From a virus: a stretch of DNA of 64,000 nt. Below the pieces are notes generated by a model. That model was not told the origin of the DNA, made no database searches, and worked only from the letters and a program-made list of their open reading frames with translations. The position numbers and the translations under genes were made by a program. This document shows, one piece after another, positions 36,000-45,296 of the stretch. Each line of letters starts with the position of its first letter. Positions within the stretch are counted from its first letter, which is position 1. Location of the stretch: positions 1 to 64,000 of IMG/VR virus record IMGVR_UViG_3300025674_000021, one strand, 5' to 3'.

Positions 36000-38177
36000 A
36001 TGCCACTTAATTTAGCATCTCCTGGAATTGTAGTAAAAGAAATTGATTTAACCACAGGAAGAGTAACTCCTTCCTCTGACAAAGTTGGCGCAATTGTAGC
36101 ACCTTTTGCCAAAGGTCCTGTAAATTACCCAACTCTAATAGAGTCTGAGAACGATTTACTAAACACTTTCGGAGAACCATATTCCACGGATAAGCACTTT
36201 GAGCATTGGCTCGTTGCTTCCTCTTATCTAGCATATGGCGGATCACTTAGAGTCGTAAGAGCAGGAGACGATGGTCTCAAGAATGCTTATATCGGCACAG
36301 GTGCTTCGGTATATATTGAGAGTGCTGAAGATTACAGCAACAAAGGATATTCTGAGAATACCCTTGCTGGTAAAACTTTTGTTGCTAAGAATCCAGGTTC
36401 TTGGGCAAATGGCATCAACGTAGCATATATCGACTCTAGATCAGACCAGATTCTTTCCGGACCAAAAGACAGCGATCAGTTTGTTGGTCTCGGCGCTAAC
36501 GTATTCCAAACTATTACCGATGAAGCAATCGCTGGTATTGGCACAACAACTTCTCTAACAGGAACATTAAGAGGTATTGTTACTAAATCTGATAATTCTG
36601 GAATTGAAGTTAAAGTTCAAGCAATTATCAAAGGCAGCGAAGAAACTCTCATTGACTACACTCCATACGGAACTTATAAATTTAGATCTGGTTCTTTAGT
36701 TGGTTTTGGAACTAACAAGGATCAACTCGGATTTACTACTGCAGTTACTTCCCAGAAAGATTGGTTTGATGAGCAAACCTTAGACATCAATGCAACAACT
36801 CAAATTAAGTGGAATAGCATTGTAAGAAGACCAGGAACATCCACTCATGCAGCATCAAGAAGCTCTAGATTCGATGAACTTCACATCGTAGTCATTGACT
36901 CGAATGGAGATATCACCGGAAATGCTGGAACAATTCTTGAGAAGCATGAGGCACTTTCCAAGGCAACTGATGCTAAGTTCTCTGCAGGAAGTTCTCAGTA
37001 TTGGAGAAAGCACTTAGAAGATAACTCCGAATATATCTTTGGTCTTGATGGTCCAACCGGAACCGTAGTAACAGGTGCAGATGCAGGTGTGGGTCTAACC
37101 AGTTACATCCAAGAAGCAGATGGTGACTGGGATCAACCAGCAGAAGGAGTTATTTTTGACGGTAAGGGTTCTGAAACGGGAACTCTTGAGAATGGTAAGA
37201 ACTACAATGGAAAAACTGGTTTTTCAACTACCGGTTCTTTAGGTGGATCACTACAATCACTTAGTGCTGGTTACGACCTATTCCAGAATACAGAAGACAT
37301 TAATGTAGATTTCCTGATCATGGGATCTTCTGCATATGCAAAAGAAGAAGCACAGGCACTTGCAAATAAACTCATTGCAGTTGCCGGAATCAGAAAGGAT
37401 GCAGTTGCTTTCATCTCACCACATAGAGGAGCAGCAATCACTGATGGTGATTCTGGTTCTGCTTCGGTTAAAAAATCCGCAGACAAGATCACAGATAATA
37501 TTCTAGAATTCTATTCAGCAATTACATCATCTTCTTATGCGGTATTTGATACCGGTCATAAGTACATGTATGATCGTTTCTCGAATCAGTTCAGATATGT
37601 CCCTCTGAATGGAGACATCGCTGGAATCTGTGCAAGAAATGACATCAATAATTTCCCATGGTTCTCACCAGCAGGAAATCTTAGAGGTACAATCCTGAAT
37701 GCAATCAAACTTGCATACAACCCATCTAAATCTCAAAGAGATCAACTGTATACCAACAGAATTAACCCAGTAATCTTCTCACCAGGTTCTGGAATGATTC
37801 TATTCGGTGACAGAACTGGAATGGCGAAGGCATCTGCGTTTGATCGCATCAATGTACGTCGTCTGTTTATCTACCTCGAAGAGGCAATTTCAAGAGCAGC
37901 AAAAGATTCTCTGTTTGAGTTCAATGACGAACTTACAAGAACAAACTTCGTAAATACCGTTGAACCTTTCCTTCGTGATGTTCAGGCGAAGAGAGGTATT
38001 CAAGATTATGTCGTCGTTTGCGACGAGACAAACAACACTGCAGCAATCATTGATAATAATGAGTTTGTTGCTGACATTTACATTAAACCAGCAAGGTCTA
38101 TCAACTTTATTGGTCTGAACTTCATCGCCACTAAGACCGGCGTTGATTTTGAAGAGATCATCGGTAACTTTAATTAA
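36000..38177 (+). CDS. gp18: tail sheath protein gp18
   Basis: 725 residues (T4: 659). It begins PLNLASPGIVVKEIDLTTGR, the conserved sheath start, followed by KGPVNYPTLIESENDLLNTFG. The C-terminal 200 residues (NPSKSQRDQLYTNRINPVIF, RINVRRLFIYLEEAISRAAK, FIATKTGVDFEEIIGNFN) form the core domain common to contractile sheaths. The middle region is phage-specific and faces outward. A strong GGAG ribosome site precedes it. Confidence 0.97.
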   Translation: MPLNLASPGIVVKEIDLTTGRVTPSSDKVGAIVAPFAKGPVNYPTLIESENDLLNTFGEPYSTDKHFEHWLVASSYLAYGGSLRVVRAGDDGLKNAYIGTGASVYIESAEDYSNKGYSENTLAGKTFVAKNPGSWANGINVAYIDSRSDQILSGPKDSDQFVGLGANVFQTITDEAIAGIGTTTSLTGTLRGIVTKSDNSGIEVKVQAIIKGSEETLIDYTPYGTYKFRSGSLVGFGTNKDQLGFTTAVTSQKDWFDEQTLDINATTQIKWNSIVRRPGTSTHAASRSSRFDELHIVVIDSNGDITGNAGTILEKHEALSKATDAKFSAGSSQYWRKHLEDNSEYIFGLDGPTGTVVTGADAGVGLTSYIQEADGDWDQPAEGVIFDGKGSETGTLENGKNYNGKTGFSTTGSLGGSLQSLSAGYDLFQNTEDINVDFLIMGSSAYAKEEAQALANKLIAVAGIRKDAVAFISPHRGAAITDGDSGSASVKKSADKITDNILEFYSAITSSSYAVFDTGHKYMYDRFSNQFRYVPLNGDIAGICARNDINNFPWFSPAGNLRGTILNAIKLAYNPSKSQRDQLYTNRINPVIFSPGSGMILFGDRTGMAKASAFDRINVRRLFIYLEEAISRAAKDSLFEFNDELTRTNFVNTVEPFLRDVQAKRGIQDYVVVCDETNNTAAIIDNNEFVADIYIKPARSINFIGLNFIATKTGVDFEEIIGNFN

Positions 38178-38191
38178 TAGGTTTAACAACA

Positions 38192-38782
38192 ATGGCAACT
38201 AGAAATCAATTTAATCCACCCCCACTGAGAAAAATTACGGACTTTAAGTCCAAGTTGACGGGTGGCGGTGCAAGATCAAACCTTTTTGAAGTTGTTCTTT
38301 CTTTCCCAGGAATTGCTCCTGCTGACACCACAACTCTGGACAAAGCAAGATTTATGGTGAAGGGAGCAAACCTCCCTGCATCTAACATTGCTCCTCTGGA
38401 TGTTCCTTTTAGAGGAAGAACCCTAAAGGTTGCTGGAGATAGATCATTCGAAAGCTGGACTATTACCGTCATCAACGATACTGATTTTACAATCAGATCT
38501 GCATTCGAAAACTGGATGAATGCTATCAACAGAGTATCAAATTCTACTGGTGCTACTGATCCAACAACTTATACAGCAGATGCTTTCGTCTATCAACTTG
38601 ATCGTAACGGCGGAACACTGAGAGCATATCATTTCTATGATATCTTCCCATCATCTGTTGGTGCTATCGCACTTGATTCAGGTAACAGCAACATCCAAGA
38701 ATTCCCAGTTGAGTTCCAAATCCTCTGGTGGGAAGCAATCGTTGGTAACGCTCCTGAAGCAGGCGGCGAAAATATCGACTAA
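38192..38782 (+). CDS. gp19: tail tube protein gp19
   Basis: 196 residues (T4: 163). The start NPPPLRKITDFKSKLTGGGAR is a typical cyanophage gp19 beginning, and the body has the tube fold: RFMVKGANLPASNIAPLDVP, then RTLKVAGDRSFESWTITVIND. The hexameric rings of this protein line the channel through which DNA leaves. It follows the sheath gene by 14 bases; its stop codon lies within a late promoter. Confidence 0.95.
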   Translation: MATRNQFNPPPLRKITDFKSKLTGGGARSNLFEVVLSFPGIAPADTTTLDKARFMVKGANLPASNIAPLDVPFRGRTLKVAGDRSFESWTITVINDTDFTIRSAFENWMNAINRVSNSTGATDPTTYTADAFVYQLDRNGGTLRAYHFYDIFPSSVGAIALDSGNSNIQEFPVEFQILWWEAIVGNAPEAGGENID

Positions 38783-38786
38783 ATAG
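38779..38786 (+). promoter_or_regulatory. T4-type late promoter CTAAATAG
   Basis: CTAAATAG overlaps the TAA stop of gp19 (38780-38782) and lies 28 bases before the portal ATG. It matches the CTAAATA variant also seen before 44314 and gp25. Confidence 0.6.
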
Positions 38787-38813
38787 ATAAGATAAGATAG
38801 TTTACTTTATAAA

Positions 38814-40472
38814 ATGGCGAAACTTTTTGGTTTTTCGATTGATGATGGTCAAAATAAGAAGAAGGACTCTATCGCTTCCCCCGTTCCTCAGTCAAATGAG
38901 GACGGGGTTGATCACTATGTACAGTCAGGATTTTACGGTCAATACGTAGATATTGAAGGTGTATATAGAACAGAGTTTGACCTCATCAAGAGATACAGAG
39001 AAATGGCTCTGCATCCAGAATGTGATAACGTCATCGAAAGCATTGTAAATGAAGCAATTGTAAGTGACCTATACGATTCGCCAGTTGAAATTGAATTATC
39101 CAATTTAAATGCTAGCGATAGATTAAAACAGATTATTAGAGAAGAGTTTAAGTCGATCAAAGAGATGCTCGACTTCGACAGGAAATCTCATGAAATTTTT
39201 AGGAACTGGTATGTTGATGGTAGATTATTCTACTTTAAGGTAATTGACCAGAAAAATCCTGCTGCAGGTATTCAAGATATTAGATATATTGATCCACTGA
39301 AGATCAAACATATCAGACAAGAGAAGAAGAGAGACGCAAATCAACTTCAACCAAATTTTAAAAACACTGGCGAGTCATTCGACTTCCCAGAGATTGAAGA
39401 GTATTTCGTATATACTCAGGCATCTTCTCATCATAACAGTGCATATGGTGCTCAAAAGAAGACACTTAAAATTGCAAAAGATTCAATTGCATACTGCACC
39501 TCTGGTTTAGTAGATAGAAATAAAGGAACGATTCTTTCATATCTTCACAAAGCAATTAAGTCACTTAATCAACTTCGTATGATTGAGGACTCTTTGGTAA
39601 TTTACAGATTATCAAGAGCACCAGAACGTAGAATCTTCTACATTGATGTCGGTAACTTACCTAAAGTAAAAGCAGAGCAATACCTCAAAGAGGTCATGTC
39701 TCGCTATAGGAATAAACTTGTTTACGATGCTAACACTGGAGAAATCCGTGATGATCGTAAGTATATGAGTATGTTGGAAGATTTCTGGCTTCCTAGAAGG
39801 GAAGGTGGAAGAGGAACTGAGATTTCAACTCTACCTGGTGGAGGAAACCTTGGTGAACTTTCTGACGTTGAATATTTCCAAAAGAAACTATACAGATCTC
39901 TTGGAGTTCCAGAAACAAGAGTCGCTGGTGGTGGAGATGGATTTAACCTAGGAAGATCATCAGAAATTCTTCGTGATGAGTTGATGTTCTCTAAATTTGT
40001 TGGTCGTCTGAGAAAAAGATTTGGTAATCTTTTCAATGACCTACTCAAAACTCAATTAATCCTCAAGAATATTGTATCTCCTGAAGATTGGGAGGTTATG
40101 AGTGATCATATTCAATATGACTTCTTGTATGATAATCACTTTGCAGAGTTGAAGGAAGCAGAACTATTAACAAATAGAATGACGCTTGCTACAACTATGG
40201 AACCATATATTGGAAAGTATTACTCTACAGAATATATCCGTAAGAAAGTTCTTAGACAAACTGATAGCGAAATCATTGACATTGATGCTCAGATTGAAGA
40301 TGAAATTGAAAAAGGAATTCTTCCTGATCCTAATGCTCCGGTAGATGAGAATGGAAATCCTTTACCAACTGACGGATCAGTACAAGTTGGACAGAACGGA
40401 GAAGTTCCTATGGAACCTGTTGCAGACGAAAAAACAGTCGAAATACCTGAACCAAAGGGCGGTAAAATATAA
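38814..40472 (+). CDS. gp20: portal vertex protein gp20
   Basis: 552 residues (T4: 524). It has the T4-like portal features used as a cyanophage marker: DLIKRYREMALHPECDNVIESIVNEAI (key residues in 55-85), FRNWYVDGRLFYFKVID, and DFWLPRREGGRGTEISTLPGG. A pro/acid-rich tail follows. It forms the dodecameric ring at the vertex where gp17 docks and where the head assembles. It is preceded by the CTAAATAG promoter. Confidence 0.97.
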   Translation: MAKLFGFSIDDGQNKKKDSIASPVPQSNEDGVDHYVQSGFYGQYVDIEGVYRTEFDLIKRYREMALHPECDNVIESIVNEAIVSDLYDSPVEIELSNLNASDRLKQIIREEFKSIKEMLDFDRKSHEIFRNWYVDGRLFYFKVIDQKNPAAGIQDIRYIDPLKIKHIRQEKKRDANQLQPNFKNTGESFDFPEIEEYFVYTQASSHHNSAYGAQKKTLKIAKDSIAYCTSGLVDRNKGTILSYLHKAIKSLNQLRMIEDSLVIYRLSRAPERRIFYIDVGNLPKVKAEQYLKEVMSRYRNKLVYDANTGEIRDDRKYMSMLEDFWLPRREGGRGTEISTLPGGGNLGELSDVEYFQKKLYRSLGVPETRVAGGGDGFNLGRSSEILRDELMFSKFVGRLRKRFGNLFNDLLKTQLILKNIVSPEDWEVMSDHIQYDFLYDNHFAELKEAELLTNRMTLATTMEPYIGKYYSTEYIRKKVLRQTDSEIIDIDAQIEDEIEKGILPDPNAPVDENGNPLPTDGSVQVGQNGEVPMEPVADEKTVEIPEPKGGKI

Positions 40473-40475
40473 ATA
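40468..40475 (+). promoter_or_regulatory. T4-type late promoter TATAAATA
   Basis: A perfect TATAAATA containing the TAA stop of gp20 (40470-40472), 31 bases before the ATG at 40507. Confidence 0.75.
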
Positions 40476-40506
40476 ACATTATATCAACATAATACCAATT
40501 TTTTTC

Positions 40507-40677
40507 ATGGAAGATATTATCGACTTGATTGCAACTGATGCTTCACCTTCTCAAGTTTCTGACAGTATTAAACAACAACTTTTTGCAAAATCTGTAGAAA
40601 GAATTAATACAATGAGACCTGAAGTTGCTAGCAATATGTTTAGTGACGAAGATAGCGAAACAGGAACAGAAGAATGA
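40507..40677 (+). CDS. gp67: prohead core-like small protein (gp67 position)
   Basis: 56 residues, acidic C-terminus (FSDEDSETGTEE). The N-terminal helix MEDIIDLIATDASPSQVSDS and the segment LFAKSVERINTMRPEVAS are a cyanophage pattern. It sits between gp20 and gp21, where T4 has genes 67 and 68, so it is probably a prohead core component processed by gp21. The assignment is by order and composition. It ends in an ATGA overlap with the next gene. Confidence 0.6.
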   Translation: MEDIIDLIATDASPSQVSDSIKQQLFAKSVERINTMRPEVASNMFSDEDSETGTEE

Positions 40678-40931
40678 TCGTAAAACCATTAACAGCTGCT
40701 GTTGACGTTAGTACGGCTCCAAGTAATTTGGATTCGGCAAGTGTTATCTCTGTAGTTAATACAAGCAATGCTGCGGTATCTATTACTTTAGCAGGATCTG
40801 TATCAATCCCATTTTGGATTGGTGCAGGGGAAAGAATTAGTATTGAGAAAGAATACGCAGCGACTGTTGTATGTGACCCAGCTCAATCTGCAGGAACTGT
40901 TTACGCAAATAAAGTAGCATACACAAATTAA
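40674..40931 (+). CDS. small beta-rich protein in the head gene block
   Basis: 85 residues. Nearly all strand-like: ASVISVVNTSNAAVSITLAG, then FWIGAGERISIEKEYAATVV. The Ig-like or jelly-roll-like pattern would fit a small capsid decoration or core protein, but nothing more specific is recognised. It is translationally coupled to the gp67-like gene and lies four bases before gp21. Confidence 0.6.
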   Translation: MIVKPLTAAVDVSTAPSNLDSASVISVVNTSNAAVSITLAGSVSIPFWIGAGERISIEKEYAATVVCDPAQSAGTVYANKVAYTN

Positions 40932-40935
40932 TCAA

Positions 40936-41586
40936 ATGAAACTCATAACAGAAGAAGTATCTAACGTAAAAATTATTACCGAAGGTAAAGGTAGCGGTAA
41001 AAAGATGTACATTGAAGGTGTATTCCTTCAAGGCGACATCAAAAACCGTAACGGAAGAATGTATCCAATGGATACTCTTTCGAAAGAAGTAAATCGCTAT
41101 TGCGAAACTTTCGTTAATAAGGGTCGTGCTCTTGGTGAGTTGGGACATCCTGATGGACCAACTGTAAATCTTGACCGTGTGTCCCACAAGATTACTTCTT
41201 TGGTTAGAGAAGGTTCTAATTTTAAAGGTAAAGCACAACTTCTAAATACACCGATGGGCAAAATTGCTTCATCACTTATTGGTGAGGGAGTTATGCTTGG
41301 TGTTTCTTCCCGTGGTGTTGGTTCACTTAAGACCACTAGCGAAGGACACAAAATCGTTGGCGAAGATTTCATGCTAGCAACTGCTGCTGATATCGTTGCC
41401 GATCCTTCTGCACCTGATGCGTTTGTTCAGGGAATTATGGAAGGAAAGGAGTGGATTTGGGATGGAGGAATCCTTCGTGAACAACTCGCTGAGCGTACAG
41501 AAAGAAGAATTAATACTCTTGTTGCACAGAGAGCACTTGAAGAGCATAAGCTAAATCTATTCCAAGATTTCCTCTCAAATCTCTAA
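40936..41586 (+). CDS. gp21: prohead protease gp21
   Basis: 216 residues (T4: 212). The herpesvirus-type serine protease motifs are present: ALGELGHPDGP with His71 and VMLGVSSRGVG with the nucleophile Ser124 or Ser125. It cuts scaffold, core and capsid proteins after (L/I/V)-x-E. Candidate sites here are LSE at residue 54 of gp23 and ICE at residue 12 of the protein at 44511. It has the expected place between the core gene and gp22. Confidence 0.95.
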   Translation: MKLITEEVSNVKIITEGKGSGKKMYIEGVFLQGDIKNRNGRMYPMDTLSKEVNRYCETFVNKGRALGELGHPDGPTVNLDRVSHKITSLVREGSNFKGKAQLLNTPMGKIASSLIGEGVMLGVSSRGVGSLKTTSEGHKIVGEDFMLATAADIVADPSAPDAFVQGIMEGKEWIWDGGILREQLAERTERRINTLVAQRALEEHKLNLFQDFLSNL

Positions 41587-41588
41587 AT

Positions 41589-41596
41589 TATAAATA
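41589..41596 (+). promoter_or_regulatory. T4-type late promoter TATAAATA
   Basis: A perfect TATAAATA three bases after the gp21 stop, 33 bases before the gp22 ATG; an overlapping AAATAAATA follows. Confidence 0.85.
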
Positions 41597-41629
41597 AATA
41601 TAGATTATACTTAAAAAAATCTAAAAACA

Positions 41630-42772
41630 ATGTCCGTTGGTAGCAATTTACAAGAAATGGAAAACGTAGTAACCAAAGGGGCAGCTGCTGCCGATCCAAT
41701 GCCAAGTTCTGGTTCTAATGCATCTGGAGTCATGGCTCCTGGTCAAACCGGTAACTGGGAAGATCTCGGCGGTCCTACTCCTGAAAATTATCGTCCAGAC
41801 GACGAGTCCGCAACACTTAAGACCCCAGGTTCAACATTGTCTCAAGTAAGAGACGTTGTTAATGCTAAGGCAAAACCTGCTGATCCTATGCCTAAGGGTA
41901 TGAAGGAAGAGGAAGAGGTAGAAGGTGAAGTCGTGGCAGAAGAGGATGCAGTTAGTGAAGAAGAAACTACCACGGAAGTTGTAGCAGAAGAAGAAGAAGT
42001 CGAAACTGAAACCGAAGAAGTAATTGAGTATGATGTCGAAGAAGACATCAATGCTCTGATTGCAGGCGAAGAACTCTCTGAGGAATTCGAAGAGAGAGCA
42101 CGTACTATCTTTGAAACTGCAATTAACGCTAAGGTTGCTGAGATCAAAGAAGAACTCGTAGCATCCTACGAAGCATCCCTCGTAGAGGAAGTTTCTTCAA
42201 TTAAAACCGAACTCACTGATCGTGTCGATGCATACCTTGAGTATGTTGCAGACGAGTGGATTTCTGAGAATTCAATCGCTGTAGAGCACGGTCTTAAGAC
42301 CGAAATGACTGAATCATTCCTCTCCGGAATGAAGTCACTTTTTGAAGAACATTATGTAACCGTTCCTGAAGATAAGTATGATGTAATCGAGAGTATGGTA
42401 GATAAACTTGATGAAATGGAAGGAAAACTCAACGAGCAGATCGAACGTAATGTCGCTCTGAATCGTAGATTAGCAGAGTCAGTTGCTGATGTAATTTTTG
42501 CAGATGTCGCTGAGGGATTAGCAATTTCTCAGAAAGACAAACTCGCTTCTCTTGCTGAAAATGTTGAGTTTGATAGTGAAGAGAGCTATCGTGAGAAACT
42601 GGTAACACTGAGAGAATCATATTTCCCAGTTAATACCGGTGCTCAGAAAGAGGATTCTGAGAATCTGTCTGAAGAAGTAACTTTGACCGAAGAGACCGAA
42701 ATGATCTCTGAGGGAGCAACAAACGCAATGGATGCTTATCTTCAGGTACTTCGCAGATCCGCGAACAAGTGA
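41630..42772 (+). CDS. gp22: prohead scaffold protein gp22
   Basis: 380 residues (T4: 269), strongly acidic. Residues 93-140 are largely Glu/Val/Thr (EEEEVEGEV, TTTEVVAEEEEVETETEE). The second half is a long coiled-coil (KSLFEEHYVTVPEDKYDVIE, then LNEQIERNVALNRRLAESV), the conserved gp22 part. It forms the inner core around which gp23 assembles and is degraded by gp21. The C-terminus MDAYLQVLRRSANK is typical of cyanophage gp22. Confidence 0.92.
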   Translation: MSVGSNLQEMENVVTKGAAAADPMPSSGSNASGVMAPGQTGNWEDLGGPTPENYRPDDESATLKTPGSTLSQVRDVVNAKAKPADPMPKGMKEEEEVEGEVVAEEDAVSEEETTTEVVAEEEEVETETEEVIEYDVEEDINALIAGEELSEEFEERARTIFETAINAKVAEIKEELVASYEASLVEEVSSIKTELTDRVDAYLEYVADEWISENSIAVEHGLKTEMTESFLSGMKSLFEEHYVTVPEDKYDVIESMVDKLDEMEGKLNEQIERNVALNRRLAESVADVIFADVAEGLAISQKDKLASLAENVEFDSEESYREKLVTLRESYFPVNTGAQKEDSENLSEEVTLTEETEMISEGATNAMDAYLQVLRRSANK

Positions 42773-42826
42773 TTTTTAAATCATAAAGTCAAACTAACTT
42801 TTTTTAAACACTAGAGGTTAACTCAA

Positions 42827-44242
42827 ATGCAGATGTACAACACCGAATATCTGCAGGAGAAGTGGTCACCAATCCTCGATTACGAGGGTATGGATCCTAT
42901 CAAAGATTCACATCGTAGAGCGGTAACTGCTATCCTGCTGGAAAACCAAGAAAAAGAATTACGCGAGGAAAGAGCATTCCTTAGCGAGAATGGCCCAACC
43001 AACTCCGCAGGAACAGGCGGATTCTCTGGTTCAGGCGCAAACACAACAGGAACCCCTGTTGCAGGTTTCGATCCCGTACTGATCTCCCTGATCCGTCGTT
43101 CGATGCCTAACCTGGTCGCTTATGACCTCTGTGGCGTTCAGCCAATGAACGGTCCTACCGGACTGATCTTTGCAATGCGCTCCCGCTACAACAACCAGAC
43201 CGGTGCAGAGACCTTCTACAACGAAGTCGATTCCGCATTCTCTGGTCAGGCAAAAGGACTCGCATACGAAGACGGCTTCACCGATGGTGCAGTTGGTCTG
43301 GGTACAACCGCACAAGGCGGAAGCAACCCATCAATCCTTGATCCTTCTAACCAAGCAAATAACGCAGGTCCTGGTGCTAACCAGTACAACGCTGGCGGCG
43401 GCATGACCACCGGCAAAGCAGAAGCACTCCGTGGCGACGACGCTGATGCTTTCAACGAGATGGCATTCTCGATTGAGAAACTGACCGCAACTGCTAAGTC
43501 AAGAGCACTGAAAGCAGAATACTCCCTGGAACTGGCACAAGACCTCAGAGCAATCCACGGTCTGAATGCTGAAGCAGAACTCGCAAACATCCTCAGCACT
43601 GAGATTCTTGCTGAGATCAACCGCGAGATCATCCGTACCATCTACAAGGTCGCAGTTCCTGGCGCACAGGTCAACACCGCAACCCCTGGAACCTTCGACC
43701 TCGACGTTGACTCCAACGGCAGATGGTCTGTTGAGAAGTTCAAGGGTCTGATCTTCCAGATCGAAAGAGATGCTAACGCAATCGCGCAGCAAACTCGTAG
43801 AGGGAAGGGCAACATGATCCTCTGCTCCGCAGACGTTGCTTCCGCACTCACCATGGCAGGCGTTCTGGATTACACCCCTGCACTCAACGCTAACCTCCAG
43901 GTTGACGACACCGGTAACACCTTCGCTGGTGTTCTGCAAGGTAAGTATCGTGTATACATCGATCCTTATTCTGCAAACGTTTCTGGTAACCAGTTCTATG
44001 TTGCTGGTTATAAGGGAACCAACCCTTATGACGCAGGTCTCTTCTACTGCCCATACGTTCCTCTCCAGATGGTTCGTGCAGTTGGCGAGAACACCTTCCA
44101 GCCTAAGATTGGCTTTAAGACCCGCTATGCGGTCGTCGCAAACCCATTCGCAAAAGGCGCTACCGAAGCATCTGCTCCAGACAACATCGCAACCAACTCC
44201 AACGTATACTACAGAAGAGTCAAAGTCCAAAATCTTATGTGA
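42827..44242 (+). CDS. gp23: major capsid protein gp23
   Basis: 471 residues (T4: 521). It carries the T4-type cyanophage capsid signature (LVAYDLCGVQPMNGPTGLIF, FAMRSRYNNQ) and the HK97 fold. A 54-residue propeptide precedes a gp21-type site (AFLSE/N), so the mature protein should begin at Asn55. The codons are strikingly rich in C-ending forms (AAC, ATC, GAC, TAC) compared with neighbours, as expected for the most expressed gene. The leader 42773-42826 has no perfect late box, only TTTTTAAATCATAAAG, and a strong AGAGGTT ribosome site. Confidence 0.98.
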   Translation: MQMYNTEYLQEKWSPILDYEGMDPIKDSHRRAVTAILLENQEKELREERAFLSENGPTNSAGTGGFSGSGANTTGTPVAGFDPVLISLIRRSMPNLVAYDLCGVQPMNGPTGLIFAMRSRYNNQTGAETFYNEVDSAFSGQAKGLAYEDGFTDGAVGLGTTAQGGSNPSILDPSNQANNAGPGANQYNAGGGMTTGKAEALRGDDADAFNEMAFSIEKLTATAKSRALKAEYSLELAQDLRAIHGLNAEAELANILSTEILAEINREIIRTIYKVAVPGAQVNTATPGTFDLDVDSNGRWSVEKFKGLIFQIERDANAIAQQTRRGKGNMILCSADVASALTMAGVLDYTPALNANLQVDDTGNTFAGVLQGKYRVYIDPYSANVSGNQFYVAGYKGTNPYDAGLFYCPYVPLQMVRAVGENTFQPKIGFKTRYAVVANPFAKGATEASAPDNIATNSNVYYRRVKVQNLM

Positions 44243-44263
44243 TCACAGTCACATATTTCTCAG

Positions 44264-44289
44264 AGGGATCCTTCGGGATCCCTTTTTTT
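44264..44289 (+). terminator. rho-independent terminator with UUCG loop
   Basis: AGGGATCC (44264-44271), loop TTCG, GGATCCCT (44276-44283), and a run of seven T. It has the same C(UUCG)G design as the terminator at 3573. It ends the head gene operon. Confidence 0.93.
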
Positions 44290-44291
44290 GT

Positions 44292-44299
44292 CTAAATAA
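44292..44299 (+). promoter_or_regulatory. T4-type late promoter CTAAATAA
   Basis: CTAAATAA starts three bases after the T-run of the gp23 terminator and lies 15-22 bases before the ATG at 44314; AAATAAATAAG overlaps it. Confidence 0.65.
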
Positions 44300-44313
44300 A
44301 TAAGAAAGCTCCA

Positions 44314-44514
44314 ATGGAAGAAAATGATTGGTCGGTTGATTGGACATTAGATGTTCATAAAGTCAGAGCACTTTATGATGTCATACACTATACCTGGGAA
44401 AATTGGCCAGGATATCCAGCAAGACCAAAAGAAGAACAGGAGTTTTTAATATCGACCAAATCTGAACTTTTTGCAATGTTAATGGATTACACTTTCAAGA
44501 CGAAAAATCAATGA
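44314..44514 (+). CDS. hypothetical small protein
   Basis: 66 residues, Trp- and Glu-rich (MEENDWSVDWTLDVHKVRALYD, then TWENWPGYPARPKEEQEFL). Mostly helical. It follows its own late promoter and overlaps the next gene by ATGA. No function is recognised; late expression suggests a virion or assembly role. Confidence 0.65.
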   Translation: MEENDWSVDWTLDVHKVRALYDVIHYTWENWPGYPARPKEEQEFLISTKSELFAMLMDYTFKTKNQ

Positions 44515-45296
44515 GAACGTTTAAAGAATTTCAATATATTTGCGAAAGATCCCTTTCTAAGTGTGAAAAAGACAGAAAAGAAGGTATTACCAAAGGCATG
44601 AAGAAGAATGCTTCTGACTTTAAAGATCGTTATGGTGGCAATTGGAAAGGAGTTATGTACGCTACTGCCACCAAGATGGCAAAGAAATCTAAGTGTAAGA
44701 AGGATGTTAAAGAATTTTGGAATCCATTAGCAAAACCAAAAGCAAAACCTGCTGTAAAGAAAAAAAATTCTACTGTTTTAGCATATAAAAACTATAAACC
44801 AGGAGTTCTTAACAAAGATACTGGAAAATTTACTCAACGTGATCATACACCAGATGAAGCAAAGAGATATGGTTGGAAACCAGTAAAGACAAGTTCTTAT
44901 GGTCCCAGAGATACTACATCTCAGGCATATAATACTGGAAAAGATAAAGTTCAAAGAACTGCAGATGGAACTCCATTTACAGGGTCTACAAGAGGTGTAG
45001 CAGTTCCATATAAGTATAAAAAGAATGAAGTTCCTAAAGGTGTTTGGGCAGGAACACCATCAAGGAAATTTGGATCTGATGTGACATTTACAAATAAACC
45101 ACTTGGAAATGCTCCAGGAAAAACTAAAACTGTTACCACTAAAGTAAGAGATACTGGAAACTTTGGTGCTGCTGGTGAAGTTAATAAAAGTACTAGTTTT
45201 GATTTGATGAGGCAAACAGCAAGAGATTTATCTGGTAATCAAAAACTCACACCAACACAATGGGGAAAAAGAACCGTTTACGTGAGGTCTAACTAA
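44511..45296 (+). CDS. basic protein with capsid-targeting-like N-terminus
   Basis: 261 residues, very Lys/Arg/Thr-rich. The N-terminus MRTFKEFQYICERS resembles the T4 capsid-targeting peptide (M-K-T-Y-Q-E-F type) and contains a gp21-type cut site I-C-E after residue 12. A Cys-bounded module follows (KCEKDRKEGITKGMKKN to KMAKKSKCKKD, ~18-66), seen in other cyanophage proteins. The rest is low-complexity Gly/Thr/Lys, probably disordered. It is likely an internal head protein packaged with DNA; this is inference. Its stop overlaps gp3 by one base. Confidence 0.6.
   Translation: MRTFKEFQYICERSLSKCEKDRKEGITKGMKKNASDFKDRYGGNWKGVMYATATKMAKKSKCKKDVKEFWNPLAKPKAKPAVKKKNSTVLAYKNYKPGVLNKDTGKFTQRDHTPDEAKRYGWKPVKTSSYGPRDTTSQAYNTGKDKVQRTADGTPFTGSTRGVAVPYKYKKNEVPKGVWAGTPSRKFGSDVTFTNKPLGNAPGKTKTVTTKVRDTGNFGAAGEVNKSTSFDLMRQTARDLSGNQKLTPTQWGKRTVYVRSN

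Noticed and set aside
43499-44230. 243-residue minus strand frame
   Set aside because: It is antisense to gp23, lacks any domain, and results from the unusual codon use of the capsid gene.
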